Made by a program: the position numbers and the translations under genes | Assembly: GCA_024639825.1 (NCBI GenBank) | Contig: JAHEGH010000004.1 | Location: 28,791-92,790 of the forward strand | Reading direction: 5' to 3' | Length of the DNA: 64,000 nucleotides | DNA from: Gammaproteobacteria bacterium | Lineage (GTDB): Bacteria > Pseudomonadota > Gammaproteobacteria > Steroidobacterales > Woeseiaceae | Shown here: one piece after another, positions 26,592 through 35,168 of the stretch | Numbering within the stretch: the stretch's first letter is position 1 | Layout of the letters: the number at the start of each line of letters is the position of its first letter | The notes under the pieces: generated by a model | What the model was told of the DNA's origin: nothing | The model's input: only the letters and a program-made list of their open reading frames with translations | The model's database searches: none

Positions 26592-27821
26592 ATGAATATC
26601 GTCCTGCGCCTCGCATGGCGAAATCTGTGGCGGCATGCACGCCGGACCTGGCTCACGATCGGGGCCATGGTGTTTTCGAATACACTGCTGGTATTCATGA
26701 TTTCGCTGCAGTTCGGCATGTATGGCCTGATGATCGACAACACGCTACAGGTTTTCAGCGGACACATGCAGATCCAGGCGCCCGGGTACAAGGACGACCA
26801 GAAGATGCGCCAGGTTGTGCCCAAGGTACGGCCGCTGGCCGCTCATCTGCGGCAGGAACTGGGTACCGATCTTGTCAGCGCGCGGGGCTGGGCGTTCGGT
26901 CTCGCGTCGAGCGAAGAACGCAGCTACGGCATCGGCATCTACGGCGTGGAGCCGGAATTCGAGGCCAGGGTATCCAATATTCCCGGGTTAATCGCTCAAG
27001 GACGCTACCTGGAGAAGGAAGATGCTTCAGAAATCGTGATCGGCGAGACGCTTGCTCGCAACCTGCGCATTGGTGTTGGCGATGAGCTGACCCTGCTGGG
27101 TAGCGGTGTAGACGGTTCGTTTGCGGCAGCGGTTGTCAATGTCGTGGGTATCTTCAACAGTGGGGTGCGCGAGATTGACCGCAACATTGCGGAGATGCCC
27201 CTCGGCACATTCCAGGAGGTCTTCTATATGAATGGCGCCGGCCACCAGGTCGTTATCCTGGCGCCGGACCTGGACCAGGCGCAGGCACTGCAGCAGCGCG
27301 TAGAAGCGATGCTGCCTGCAGACGATGGATTGGTTGTGCATGGCTGGGACGCGCTGCAGCCAGGCCTCAGGCAGGCGATTCAGGCCGACATGAGCAGCGC
27401 CTTTTTCATGTACGGGATTCTCGTGATCCTCGTGGCGTTCAGTGTCCTGAACACGCAGCTCATGTCGGTGCTGGAGAGAACCCATGAGTTCGGTATCGTC
27501 ATGGCACTGGGGCTTAGGCCCGGAAGGCTGGGGCGTCTTGTCATGCTTGAAACGGCCATGATGGGGTTTATCGGATTGCTGCTGGGCGCGCTATGCGGCG
27601 CGCTATTCACCACATGGTTTACCGTTAACGGTTTTTCCTACCCAGGCATGGAGGAGATGGTGGCCAACTTCAACCTGCCAGGTCGTGTCTACCCCCGGGC
27701 CACACTGCTTACCATGTTCGCGGGCCCACTGGTGGTTTTCGTGTTCACCCTGGCAGCAGCGACGTATCCGGCGCTGCGCCTGCACCGCCTGCACCCGGTA
27801 GAAGCGATGAGGACGAATTAA
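26592..27821 (+). CDS. LolC/E-type ABC permease, first copy
   Basis: This 409-residue protein has an N-terminal membrane helix (about residues 20-40), a large periplasmic MacB-like domain (about 45-260), and three C-terminal helices of the FtsX domain. The permease motif VLNTQLMSVLERTHEFGIVMALG is visible, and the protein ends with the common PVEAMRTN tail. Such proteins work by mechanotransmission, pushing substrate out of the inner membrane. The start at 26592 lies 5 bp after the LolA-like gene. The stop overlaps the next ATG by one base (TAATG). Confidence 0.9.
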   Translation: MNIVLRLAWRNLWRHARRTWLTIGAMVFSNTLLVFMISLQFGMYGLMIDNTLQVFSGHMQIQAPGYKDDQKMRQVVPKVRPLAAHLRQELGTDLVSARGWAFGLASSEERSYGIGIYGVEPEFEARVSNIPGLIAQGRYLEKEDASEIVIGETLARNLRIGVGDELTLLGSGVDGSFAAAVVNVVGIFNSGVREIDRNIAEMPLGTFQEVFYMNGAGHQVVILAPDLDQAQALQQRVEAMLPADDGLVVHGWDALQPGLRQAIQADMSSAFFMYGILVILVAFSVLNTQLMSVLERTHEFGIVMALGLRPGRLGRLVMLETAMMGFIGLLLGALCGALFTTWFTVNGFSYPGMEEMVANFNLPGRVYPRATLLTMFAGPLVVFVFTLAAATYPALRLHRLHPVEAMRTN

Positions 27822-29050
27822 TGCGAATGTTCTTCGTCCTCAGTCGGCTCGCCTGGCGCTACCTGTGGCGCAATCATCGGCGCACGATCGTCATGCTGAG
27901 TGCCATCGCAGTTGGTACCTGGGCGATGATTTTCATGACCGCGCTGACGCGTGGCATGGTTGACCAGATGATCGTAGACGGAATCAGTGTCATTCCCGGC
28001 CACGTGCAGATTCATGATCCGGAGTACCTGGACGACCCAAGCGTCAACAATCGCGTCGCCTTCAGCGACACGGAGATTGCAGCCCGCTTCAGTGACGCAG
28101 GCTTCACGGCCTGGGCGTCGCGGGTGCGGGTTCCTGCGGTCGTCACGAGCGAACGCGAGTCGCGTGGCGTCACGCTGCTCGGAATCGATCCGGCTGCAGA
28201 AAAGTCGTTTTCTTTCGTGGACTACGACAATGTCGACGGTCGTTTCCTTGAGGGGCCGGACGACAAAGGCATCGTCCTTGGCGCGAAGCTTGCTGAGACC
28301 CTGGAAACCCGCGTGGGCAAGCGTGTCGTGCTGATGAGCCAGGATCCGGATAACGAGATTGCCGATCGTGGCTTTCGCGTGGTGGGCCTGTTTCACGCAG
28401 AGATGGAGGCCACGGAAGAATCTTATACGTTCGTCGGCAAACACACGGCACAGAACATGTTACGGATCGGGGACACGGTTACCGAAGTCGTGTTCCTCGG
28501 CGATGACTATCGCGATGTCGAGCCTGTCTATAACAAGGTAGTGGGGCTGGTTGACGATTCGGTGCGGGTCAGCCGCTGGACGGAAGTCGATACGTACCTG
28601 GGCACGATGATGGGCATGATGGACGGGTTCATGCTGATCTGGGTCATAGTGATATTCCTGGCGCTCTCGTTCGGGCTGGTGAATACACTGGTAATGGCCG
28701 TATTTGAGCGCATCCGCGAAATCGGATTGATGCTCGCGCTGGGCATGAAACCCTCGAGCATACTTGGGCAGATTCTTATTGAGTCCATGATGCTGCTGGC
28801 CGTGGGTCTCGTGATTGGCGATTTCCTGGCCTGGGCCACGATCAAGCCGCTCGAAAGCGGCATCGACATTTCGGTGGTGGCCAAGGGTATGGAAATGTTC
28901 GGCGCGGCGAGCGTGCTGTACCCGAACCTCGACATCAATGATGTCATTCTGTCGAACGTCGTCGTCATGATTCTCGGCTTTTTTGCGAGCCTGTCACCGG
29001 CATGGCGAGCGTCGCGTTATGAGCCCGTTGAAGCAATTACAAAGGTGTAA
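27821..29050 (+). CDS. LolC/E-type ABC permease, second copy
   Basis: This 409-residue protein is homologous to, and the same length as, the preceding permease but clearly diverged. It has an N-terminal helix, a periplasmic domain with IPGHVQIHDPEYLDD matching FSGHMQIQAPGYKDD of the first copy, and three C-terminal helices containing GLVNTLVMAVFERIREIGLM. The pair therefore probably forms a LolC/LolE-like heterodimer. It is coupled to both neighbours by one-base stop/start overlaps. Confidence 0.9.
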   Translation: MRMFFVLSRLAWRYLWRNHRRTIVMLSAIAVGTWAMIFMTALTRGMVDQMIVDGISVIPGHVQIHDPEYLDDPSVNNRVAFSDTEIAARFSDAGFTAWASRVRVPAVVTSERESRGVTLLGIDPAAEKSFSFVDYDNVDGRFLEGPDDKGIVLGAKLAETLETRVGKRVVLMSQDPDNEIADRGFRVVGLFHAEMEATEESYTFVGKHTAQNMLRIGDTVTEVVFLGDDYRDVEPVYNKVVGLVDDSVRVSRWTEVDTYLGTMMGMMDGFMLIWVIVIFLALSFGLVNTLVMAVFERIREIGLMLALGMKPSSILGQILIESMMLLAVGLVIGDFLAWATIKPLESGIDISVVAKGMEMFGAASVLYPNLDINDVILSNVVVMILGFFASLSPAWRASRYEPVEAITKV

Positions 29051-29745
29051 TGATGAGTGCAGTACGTTGTATCGACTTGTGCAAGACCTACCGCCAGGGC
29101 GACGTGGACATCAAAGCGCTCGATCATCTGACCGTCGAGATTGAGAAAGGCGAGTTCGTTTGCCTGATGTCACCCTCGGGTGGCGGCAAGACAACGTTGC
29201 TGAATGCCATTGGTGGACTCGACATTCCCGACAGCGGCGAAGTCTGGATTGCGGGCGAACGTATTGACCAGATGAGCAAGGGCGAACTTGCCGACCTGCG
29301 TCTTGCCAACATTGGCTTCGTTTTCCAGGCGTACAACCTGATTCCTGTGCTGACAGCGCAGGAAAACGTCGAGTTCGTCATGCAGGTTCAGGGTGTGTCC
29401 TCGGCAGAACGCCGGAACAAGTCGTTTGCTATTCTCGAGGAGGTTGGGCTCAAGGGCCTCGAGGGCCGGCGGCCGGCCGAGATGTCCGGTGGACAACAGC
29501 AACGTGTGGCCGTGGCACGCGCGATTGTGTCGCGACCTGAGCTGGTGCTGGCCGACGAGCCGACAGCTAATCTCGATTCGAAGACCTCCACCGAACTCAT
29601 GGAGTTATTTACCGAACTCAATGAGCATCACAACACGACATTCGTGATCGCGACACACGACCAGCGGGTTCAGGCCTATGCCAAACGCCTGGTGCGCATG
29701 CTGGACGGTCGCATAGTCGATGACGTCGAGCAGCATGCCGCGTAG
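29050..29745 (+). CDS. LolD/MacB-type ABC ATPase
   Basis: This 231-residue ATPase contains Walker A SPSGGGKTT (residues 41-49), VFQAYNLIPVLTAQENVE (the LolD/MacB Q-loop region), signature MSGGQQQRVAVARA and Walker B LVLADEPTANLD. GGGK replaces the usual GSGK, a mild variation that keeps the lysine. It should energise the two preceding permeases. The start codon overlaps the previous stop, and the end overlaps the outer-membrane protein's start by 11 bp. Confidence 0.93.
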   Translation: MMSAVRCIDLCKTYRQGDVDIKALDHLTVEIEKGEFVCLMSPSGGGKTTLLNAIGGLDIPDSGEVWIAGERIDQMSKGELADLRLANIGFVFQAYNLIPVLTAQENVEFVMQVQGVSSAERRNKSFAILEEVGLKGLEGRRPAEMSGGQQQRVAVARAIVSRPELVLADEPTANLDSKTSTELMELFTELNEHHNTTFVIATHDQRVQAYAKRLVRMLDGRIVDDVEQHAA

Positions 29746-30958
29746 CGCCCTACTCATATTTCTGCTGCTGGCCCCGGTCGTGGCGGCCGATGAAATCAAA
29801 ACCGAGTTCGGTGGCCATACCAAGCTGCGACTGGTCGGCCAAAGCTTTCCTGATGACAGTTTCTTTAAAGACCTGGTCGGGGCGAATGCGCTGGACGTTA
29901 CGGCGGACTTGCGGCTGAACCTGTCATTCAAGTCCGGTGACTGGACTTTTGATTCGGCCTATCAGCTGGTCGGTCTTCAGGGTGACACGATCAGTTCAGG
30001 CGGCGGCTTGCCGAATGATGATCGTCGGCTGTTCAATCTCACCGATGTGCTGACGGAGGGCGGTGATAGTGCCTTGCTGCATCGGCTGGATCGATTGTGG
30101 GTTGGCTACGCGAGCGAGAAGACCGTCGTGCGCCTCGGGCGCCAGGCGCTCTCCTGGGGCAATGGGCTGGTTTATGCGCCCATGGACCTTGTTAATCCAT
30201 TCAATCCGACGGCTATCGACACCGAGTACAAGACCGGCGACGACATGCTGTATCTGCAATACCTGCAGGATAACGGCAATGACATACAGGCGGCGTACGT
30301 TGCTCGCCGTAATCCTGTGACTGGCGACCCGGAAAGAAACCAGGCGACGGCGGCCCTCAAGTACCACGGTTTTGCCGGCCTGGCTGAATTCGATCTTCTC
30401 GTGGCGGACAGCTATGGCGACACAAGCGTCGGGATCGGTGCAGGACACCCGGTAGGCGGAGCCGTGTGGAGCGCCGACCTGGTCGCCACCGACGCGAGCT
30501 CCGGTACCCGTGTGCAGTTCGTCACTAACCTGATGTACTCGTGGATCTGGGGTGGCAAAAACATGAGTGGCGCCGTGGAGTACTACTACAACGGCTTCGG
30601 GCAAGGCAGCGGCCGTTACGACCCGGCTGCCATAGCCGGCAACCCGGATCTGGCGTTACGCCTCGCGCGAGGAGAACTGTTCACGGCAGGGCGCCATTAC
30701 GTGGCGGCCAATGTCCTGGTCGAGATGACACCGTTGTGGTCGGTGACGCCGACCCTGCTCGTGAACGTCGGCGATCCCAGCGCGCTGTTCCAGTTTGTGA
30801 CGAGTTACAGCCTGTCCGACAATATGACGCTACTGGGCAGCCTCAACCTGCCGATCGGCGCTAACGGCAGCGAGTTTGGGGGTATTGAAACCGCAGTCGC
30901 GAATCGTTACCTGTCAGTGGATGCAGGCGTGTTCGCGCAGGTAGCCTGGTACTTCTAG
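29735..30958 (+). CDS. Outer-membrane barrel-like protein of the LolA-like operon
   Basis: This 407-residue protein has a signal peptide (about residues 1-17, ending VAA). Alternating amphipathic stretches follow (KTVVRLGRQALSWG, LLGSLNLPIGANGS), and the C-terminus is aromatic (FAQVAWYF), matching the signature recognised by the BAM machinery. I recognise no named family; the pattern resembles porin or DUF1302-like barrels. It ends the operon after the ATPase and could be the outer-membrane partner of the transporter. The ATG at 29735 gives the proper signal. Confidence 0.75.
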   Translation: MPRSALLIFLLLAPVVAADEIKTEFGGHTKLRLVGQSFPDDSFFKDLVGANALDVTADLRLNLSFKSGDWTFDSAYQLVGLQGDTISSGGGLPNDDRRLFNLTDVLTEGGDSALLHRLDRLWVGYASEKTVVRLGRQALSWGNGLVYAPMDLVNPFNPTAIDTEYKTGDDMLYLQYLQDNGNDIQAAYVARRNPVTGDPERNQATAALKYHGFAGLAEFDLLVADSYGDTSVGIGAGHPVGGAVWSADLVATDASSGTRVQFVTNLMYSWIWGGKNMSGAVEYYYNGFGQGSGRYDPAAIAGNPDLALRLARGELFTAGRHYVAANVLVEMTPLWSVTPTLLVNVGDPSALFQFVTSYSLSDNMTLLGSLNLPIGANGSEFGGIETAVANRYLSVDAGVFAQVAWYF

Positions 30959-30965
30959 AGGTTCG

Positions 30966-31520
30966 CTAGCGGAGGCTGGCGAGCAGCCTGCGAAAGCCGG
31001 CTTCAATCTCGAGTTCGAATACCGGGTCCTTGATGTGCTCATAAGCGGATACATCGATCTGCATAGCGTCTGCCTCAAGCATCTTGTCGATGCGTCTGAA
31101 GAGGTCTTTTTCTTCCCATTGAATATGATTGCGCAGACGGTTCACGTAGGCGGCGGCGTCCTCAATCATTCTTTCGCGACGCACCGCGGCGCCGGCAATC
31201 ACGGCTTCTACCTCGTCGCGCAACAGCGACCCAAGGTGCGCAATGTCGCTATGGTCGTCGGGCACATGGTCCAGATCATCGGTGAGATCGGGTCGCGCCT
31301 CGCGCAACTGCCCATAGACGATATCTTCCTTGGGGTGATGTACGGCGTCCGGGTAGACCGTCATGTAACGCATGATTTCATCGAACAGCTCGAAATCCGG
31401 GTCTTTGTCAGCGTCTATCTCCTCGATGAGTCCATCGAGAAGGTCCAGTACAACGGTCATGTTGCGGTGGTCCTCTCGCAACTCCGTCATGAGTGTTCTT
31501 GCGTCCATATTCATGGCCAC
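30966..31520 (-). CDS. Hemerythrin-domain protein
   Basis: This cytoplasmic protein of about 184 residues has the hemerythrin HHE layout: an N-terminal HRNM, then VHHPKEDIVY, DHVPDDHSDIAHL, and HIQWEEKDLF. These histidines and glutamates would bind a di-iron centre used for oxygen, NO or oxidative-stress sensing. GTG 31520 has an AAGG seven bases upstream; the in-frame ATG at 31514 is the alternative. It lies downstream of the DUF937 gene, separated by a GC-rich hairpin. Confidence 0.88.
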   Translation of the reverse strand: MAMNMDARTLMTELREDHRNMTVVLDLLDGLIEEIDADKDPDFELFDEIMRYMTVYPDAVHHPKEDIVYGQLREARPDLTDDLDHVPDDHSDIAHLGSLLRDEVEAVIAGAAVRRERMIEDAAAYVNRLRNHIQWEEKDLFRRIDKMLEADAMQIDVSAYEHIKDPVFELEIEAGFRRLLASLR

Positions 31521-31577
31521 AGTTTGGCCTTGCTGGTGCCTGCGGGGTATCGGGAAAACCCCTTACGCAGAGAAGAT

Positions 31578-31601
31578 ACGGCCCCGTGGGTGTGGGGCCG
31601 T
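31578..31601 (-). terminator. GC-rich hairpin between DUF937 and hemerythrin genes
   Basis: ACGGCCCC (31578-31585) and GGGGCCGT (31594-31601) form a perfect 8-bp stem with an 8-nt loop, starting 7 bp after the DUF937 stop. On the transcribed minus strand only a weak T-rich tail follows, so termination may be partial and allow some read-through into the hemerythrin gene. Confidence 0.45.
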
Positions 31602-31607
31602 TTGTTG

Positions 31608-32147
31608 CTAGAAGAACTTGCGCGCCATCCCAAGGATGTCGTCGAGCCCCCCAGAGCCGCTGACTTTGCCCAGCAGGTCGCCCAGCGAGCCCAGTCCGCC
31701 GCTCTCCACCGATGGGGCGACGTCACGTCCGGCCGAGGTCTTCTTGCTCATGGCGCCCATGGCGAGCGATGCAAGCAATGGCAGCGCCTTCTTGATCAGG
31801 CTGGCGTCGATGCCGGTGTCCTCCGCAGCCTTGGCCGCGACGTTCCGGCTGACATCCTTTGAGCCAAAGATATGGCCAAGGATATTGTTGCCATCTGCGC
31901 GGGTTTCGGCAGCGCCCATAAGCGACGGGTTGTCGATATACCGATCATGACCACCCGTTTCGAGGGCCCGGCGGAAGCCGGCCAGCCCATCGTCGTTCGC
32001 CGTGTTCTGTTGCAGCCCGCGCATCAGCGCGGGCGCCAGTGACTCAACGAGTTTCGATGTGTCCGATGACCCAAGGCCTACGGCCTTGGCCAGCTGGCCA
32101 ACGCTGTCGCCGCCGCCCGACGTTTTCAACAGATCCATAAGGTCCAT
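31608..32147 (-). CDS. DUF937 (YidB-like) protein
   Basis: This 179-residue protein matches the DUF937 pattern: a glycine- and leucine-rich helical repeat (SVGQLAKAVGLGSSD, LIKKALPLLASLAMGAMSKK) and the closing LGSLGDLLGKVSGSGGLDDILGMA. Function in this family is unknown. AAGGGG precedes the ATG. It follows the Kbp gene after 17 bp on the same strand, so both are likely transcribed together. Confidence 0.85.
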   Translation of the reverse strand: MDLMDLLKTSGGGDSVGQLAKAVGLGSSDTSKLVESLAPALMRGLQQNTANDDGLAGFRRALETGGHDRYIDNPSLMGAAETRADGNNILGHIFGSKDVSRNVAAKAAEDTGIDASLIKKALPLLASLAMGAMSKKTSAGRDVAPSVESGGLGSLGDLLGKVSGSGGLDDILGMARKFF

Positions 32148-32164
32148 GTTTGTCCCCTTGTGAA

Positions 32165-32614
32165 CTAGTTGTCGAGCGGAATGCGGATTTTCTGGCCGGG
32201 ATAGATCTTATTCGGGTCAGAAATGATGTCCTTGTTGGCTTCGAATATCTTCATGTACTTCGAGGCATTGCCGTAGTAACGCTTGGCGATGGCGCCCAGC
32301 GTGTCGCCACTGACGATCTCATAGATTTCGGCTTTTTCTTCCGGCTCTTCCGGCTTGGGTTTGGGTGCACGGAGATCGTCGGCGACGACTTTTTCCACGC
32401 CCTGGATGTTGCCGGCAATCAGGATGGCCTGGTCGCGAACGGCCTGGTTGGTGCAGTCGCCACAAATGGTCACGGTGCCATCGTCGAACTGGACGTCCAG
32501 GTTACTGAGACCGTGGGTTTTTACCTCCAGGTGATTCTTGATGTTGTCGGCAGCTTCGGCATCGGTGTCGAATATCTGGCGGCCAACGTCTTTTACAAAG
32601 TCAAACAATCCCAT
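32165..32614 (-). CDS. kbp: Kbp (YgaU) potassium-binding BON-LysM protein
   Basis: At 149 residues this equals E. coli Kbp/YgaU in length. It shares the opening GLFDFVKDVGRQ, a BON domain (about residues 25-85), and a C-terminal LysM domain (about 97-146) with VSGDTLGAIAKRYYGNA and IYPGQKIRIP. The E. coli protein is cytoplasmic, binds K+ and is induced by osmotic stress. No signal peptide is present, consistent with that. AGGAGA precedes the ATG. It is divergent from the M48 peptidase. Confidence 0.93.
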   Translation of the reverse strand: MGLFDFVKDVGRQIFDTDAEAADNIKNHLEVKTHGLSNLDVQFDDGTVTICGDCTNQAVRDQAILIAGNIQGVEKVVADDLRAPKPKPEEPEEKAEIYEIVSGDTLGAIAKRYYGNASKYMKIFEANKDIISDPNKIYPGQKIRIPLDN

Positions 32615-32682
32615 TTTCTATCTCCTGATATCGGTGGTTTCTATGGCGGTATACTTGGACCCATGATGATGAGGGTGACGTA

Positions 32683-34218
32683 ATGCGAAAGGCAACTATT
32701 TTCCTGCTGCTCAGTTTACTGATAGCGACGGGATGTTCGATTAACCCGGTTACCGGCCAGCGCGAATTCGTGATGATGAGTACTGCGCAGGAAATCGAGA
32801 TGGGTAAACAAAACTACTCGCCGATGCAGCAATCACAGGGCGGCGTTTACGATATCGACCCGGAACTGACGGCCTATGTGCAGCGGGTTGGGCAAAATGT
32901 TGCGTCTCAGAGTGGCGTCAATTTGCCTTACGAGTTCGTCGTGCTGAACAACACGGTACCCAATGCCTGGGCTTTACCCGGCGGCAAGATTGCGATCAAC
33001 CGCGGCTTGCTGACGGAAATCGAATCTGAAGCCGAACTTGCTGCTGTACTCGGTCATGAGGCTGTACATGCCGCTGCGCGGCACACGGCCCAGCAGCAGT
33101 CACGAGCGATGATTATCCAGGTCGGTGTTATGGGTACCGCTATCGCGGCCAATGACAGCGACTACGGCGCTTTGATCGTCGGCGGAGCCAATGTGCTCGC
33201 GCAGGCGGGCCTGGCCAAGTACGGCCGCAGTGCCGAGCTTGAATCCGACCTTTACGGCATGCAGTACATGTCGAAAGCCGGCTATGACCCGCAGGGAGCC
33301 GTGGCCCTCCAGGAGACATTTGTGCGGCTCAGTGAGGACCGCCGCTCCGACTGGTTAAGCGGGCTCTTTGCAAGCCACCCGCCGTCACGTGAACGCGTCC
33401 GTGCGAACGTTGCGACGGCCAGCACCCTGCCGCCTGGCGGGATGCGCGGTGAGCGCGAATACCAGGCCGTAATGCGCAAGACCAACCAGCTAAAGCCGGC
33501 GTATGAGGCCTATGATGAAGGCCGCAAGGCGCTCGCCGAAAAGAACGTCGAGCAAGCGCTTGCGAAGGCAAACCAGGCGCTGAAGCTGTTTCCCGATGAA
33601 GCGCACTTTCATTCGCTGCGGGGCGATATTCGTCTTGTCGAAGACAAATTTGACATGGCCGTGACCAATTACGGCCGGGCGATCGATCGCCGTGACAATT
33701 TCTTCTACTACCACCTGCAGCGTGGACTCGCGAGGAAGGAGCTTGGCCAGATAGATGCGGCGGTTGTGGACCTCGAAAACAGTATCGCGCTGTTGCCGAC
33801 CGCGCCTGCGCATTACGCGCTCGGTGACATCGCCAAGGCGCGTGGAAACTTCCCCGAGGCGATCCAGCACTTCAAGGTTGTCGCCCAGGCTGGCGGCGAG
33901 TACGGTGCGGCGGCAACCGGTGAGCTTGTCCGCCTGGATCTGCCATCGAATCCGGGTGCTTACATTAATCACGCATGCTCAGCCGATAACAGCGACAATC
34001 TTGTCGTTTCGGTTAGAAATGAGACTTCCGTGAAGGTCATGGGCGTACAGGTGGCCATTCAGTACAACGATGGTTCGGGCGGCGCGCAGCAGAAACGATT
34101 CAGCATCAGTGGGCAGATAGCCCCTGGAGGGGTCGCCAGCGTGAATACCGGGATGGGGCCGTACGCGGCCGGATCGGGCTGCCCGGCAGAGGTCGTCGCT
34201 GCGCAGATCGCGGAGTAA
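32683..34218 (+). CDS. M48 metallopeptidase lipoprotein with TPRs (BepA-like)
   Basis: This 511-residue protein has a lipobox signal (LLIATGC). The M48 zinc site is HEAVHAAARH (HExxH at residues 125-129), with a third ligand in the ELESDLYGMQYM helix. TPR-like repeats follow from about residue 265 to 420. This resembles BepA, the periplasmic quality-control protease for outer-membrane assembly, but the C-terminal extension of about 90 residues is different. A DUF-like tail (VKVMGVQVAIQYND) ends the protein. The PDZ gene follows after 13 bp. Confidence 0.88.
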   Translation: MRKATIFLLLSLLIATGCSINPVTGQREFVMMSTAQEIEMGKQNYSPMQQSQGGVYDIDPELTAYVQRVGQNVASQSGVNLPYEFVVLNNTVPNAWALPGGKIAINRGLLTEIESEAELAAVLGHEAVHAAARHTAQQQSRAMIIQVGVMGTAIAANDSDYGALIVGGANVLAQAGLAKYGRSAELESDLYGMQYMSKAGYDPQGAVALQETFVRLSEDRRSDWLSGLFASHPPSRERVRANVATASTLPPGGMRGEREYQAVMRKTNQLKPAYEAYDEGRKALAEKNVEQALAKANQALKLFPDEAHFHSLRGDIRLVEDKFDMAVTNYGRAIDRRDNFFYYHLQRGLARKELGQIDAAVVDLENSIALLPTAPAHYALGDIAKARGNFPEAIQHFKVVAQAGGEYGAAATGELVRLDLPSNPGAYINHACSADNSDNLVVSVRNETSVKVMGVQVAIQYNDGSGGAQQKRFSISGQIAPGGVASVNTGMGPYAAGSGCPAEVVAAQIAE

Positions 34219-34231
34219 ATCGGGGTTCCGC

Positions 34232-35089
34232 ATGAACAGGATTGCCCTTGCTGTGGTCATCAGCCTGCTTGCCGGATTGACTGTCGGCGCCTGGATTGGT
34301 GGCGAGGATGCGACTACGGGTCGCGCGCTGCCGTTGACTGAGACTGGCGCGCTGCCTGAGAGCACGAGTGCCGAAGACAGGCTTGCGCGCCTTGAGCAAA
34401 TTATTGCCGAGGAGCGTGAAGCCCGAATCGCGCTCGAAGATACGCTGGCCATGCTGTTCGAGGAGATCGAACGACTGGAGGGTTCTGGCAATCGCGCGGT
34501 AGCTGATCGGCGGGAGTCGGCAGAACGCGTGCGGGAGGCAGCCCGCGGCCCATCCGCTGGGACGCGGGAGTGGGTAATTCGCTACCAGGAACGCCGGGTC
34601 AGCAGGATGGTGGAGGGCGGCTTTTCTGAGAATGAGGCCCGGCGGATCCTGCAGCAGGAATCCGAGGCACAGTACAAGGCCATGCAGGCTGCGTGGGAAG
34701 CGGAACGCAATGGGGAGACGTTCGACAGGTTCGCGCCCATGAGCTCCACCCAGTCCATTCTTCGGTCCGAAATCGGCGATGATGCGTATGCTCGTTATCT
34801 CGAGGTACAGGGGCAGCCGACGGCGGTCAACGTTACGCAGGTCCTGGGCGGGTCGCCAGGAACCCGTGCCGGGATGCAGGCGGGAGACCAGGTCGTGAGT
34901 TACAACGGGGAGCGGGTATTCAGCATGTCGGATCTCCGCAACCAGACGATGCAGGGTGAGCCTGGCGAAGAGGTGGTGATCGAAATCGACCGCGACGGGA
35001 TGCGAATGCAGTTGATCGTGCCGCGTGGTCCTATTGGCATTACTGGCACTGGGGCCAATGTTAGGGGTACCAGCTGGTGGGGTGGCTGA
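34232..35089 (+). CDS. PDZ-domain membrane or periplasmic protein
   Basis: This 285-residue protein has an N-terminal hydrophobic helix (about residues 5-22) that could be a signal anchor. A charged coiled coil (about 45-85, RLARLEQIIAEEREARIALE) follows, then an arginine-rich linker. A C-terminal PDZ domain (about 200-275) contains GGSPGTRAGMQAGDQVVSYNGERVF. No protease domain is present. Position directly after the M48 peptidase suggests an adaptor role, which is an inference. Confidence 0.85.
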   Translation: MNRIALAVVISLLAGLTVGAWIGGEDATTGRALPLTETGALPESTSAEDRLARLEQIIAEEREARIALEDTLAMLFEEIERLEGSGNRAVADRRESAERVREAARGPSAGTREWVIRYQERRVSRMVEGGFSENEARRILQQESEAQYKAMQAAWEAERNGETFDRFAPMSSTQSILRSEIGDDAYARYLEVQGQPTAVNVTQVLGGSPGTRAGMQAGDQVVSYNGERVFSMSDLRNQTMQGEPGEEVVIEIDRDGMRMQLIVPRGPIGITGTGANVRGTSWWGG

Positions 35090-35168
35090 CCTAAAGCCAG
35101 TAGATTGGTGGATAATCAAAGCCACCGGATGCAAAATGGGCCCACCAATAACAAGAGGTTGAAAGCCC

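Noticed and set aside
34106..35134. Long open frame antisense to the PDZ gene
   Set aside because: The plus-strand PDZ protein has a signal anchor and domain; the opposite frame shows no domain and extends into the M48 gene.
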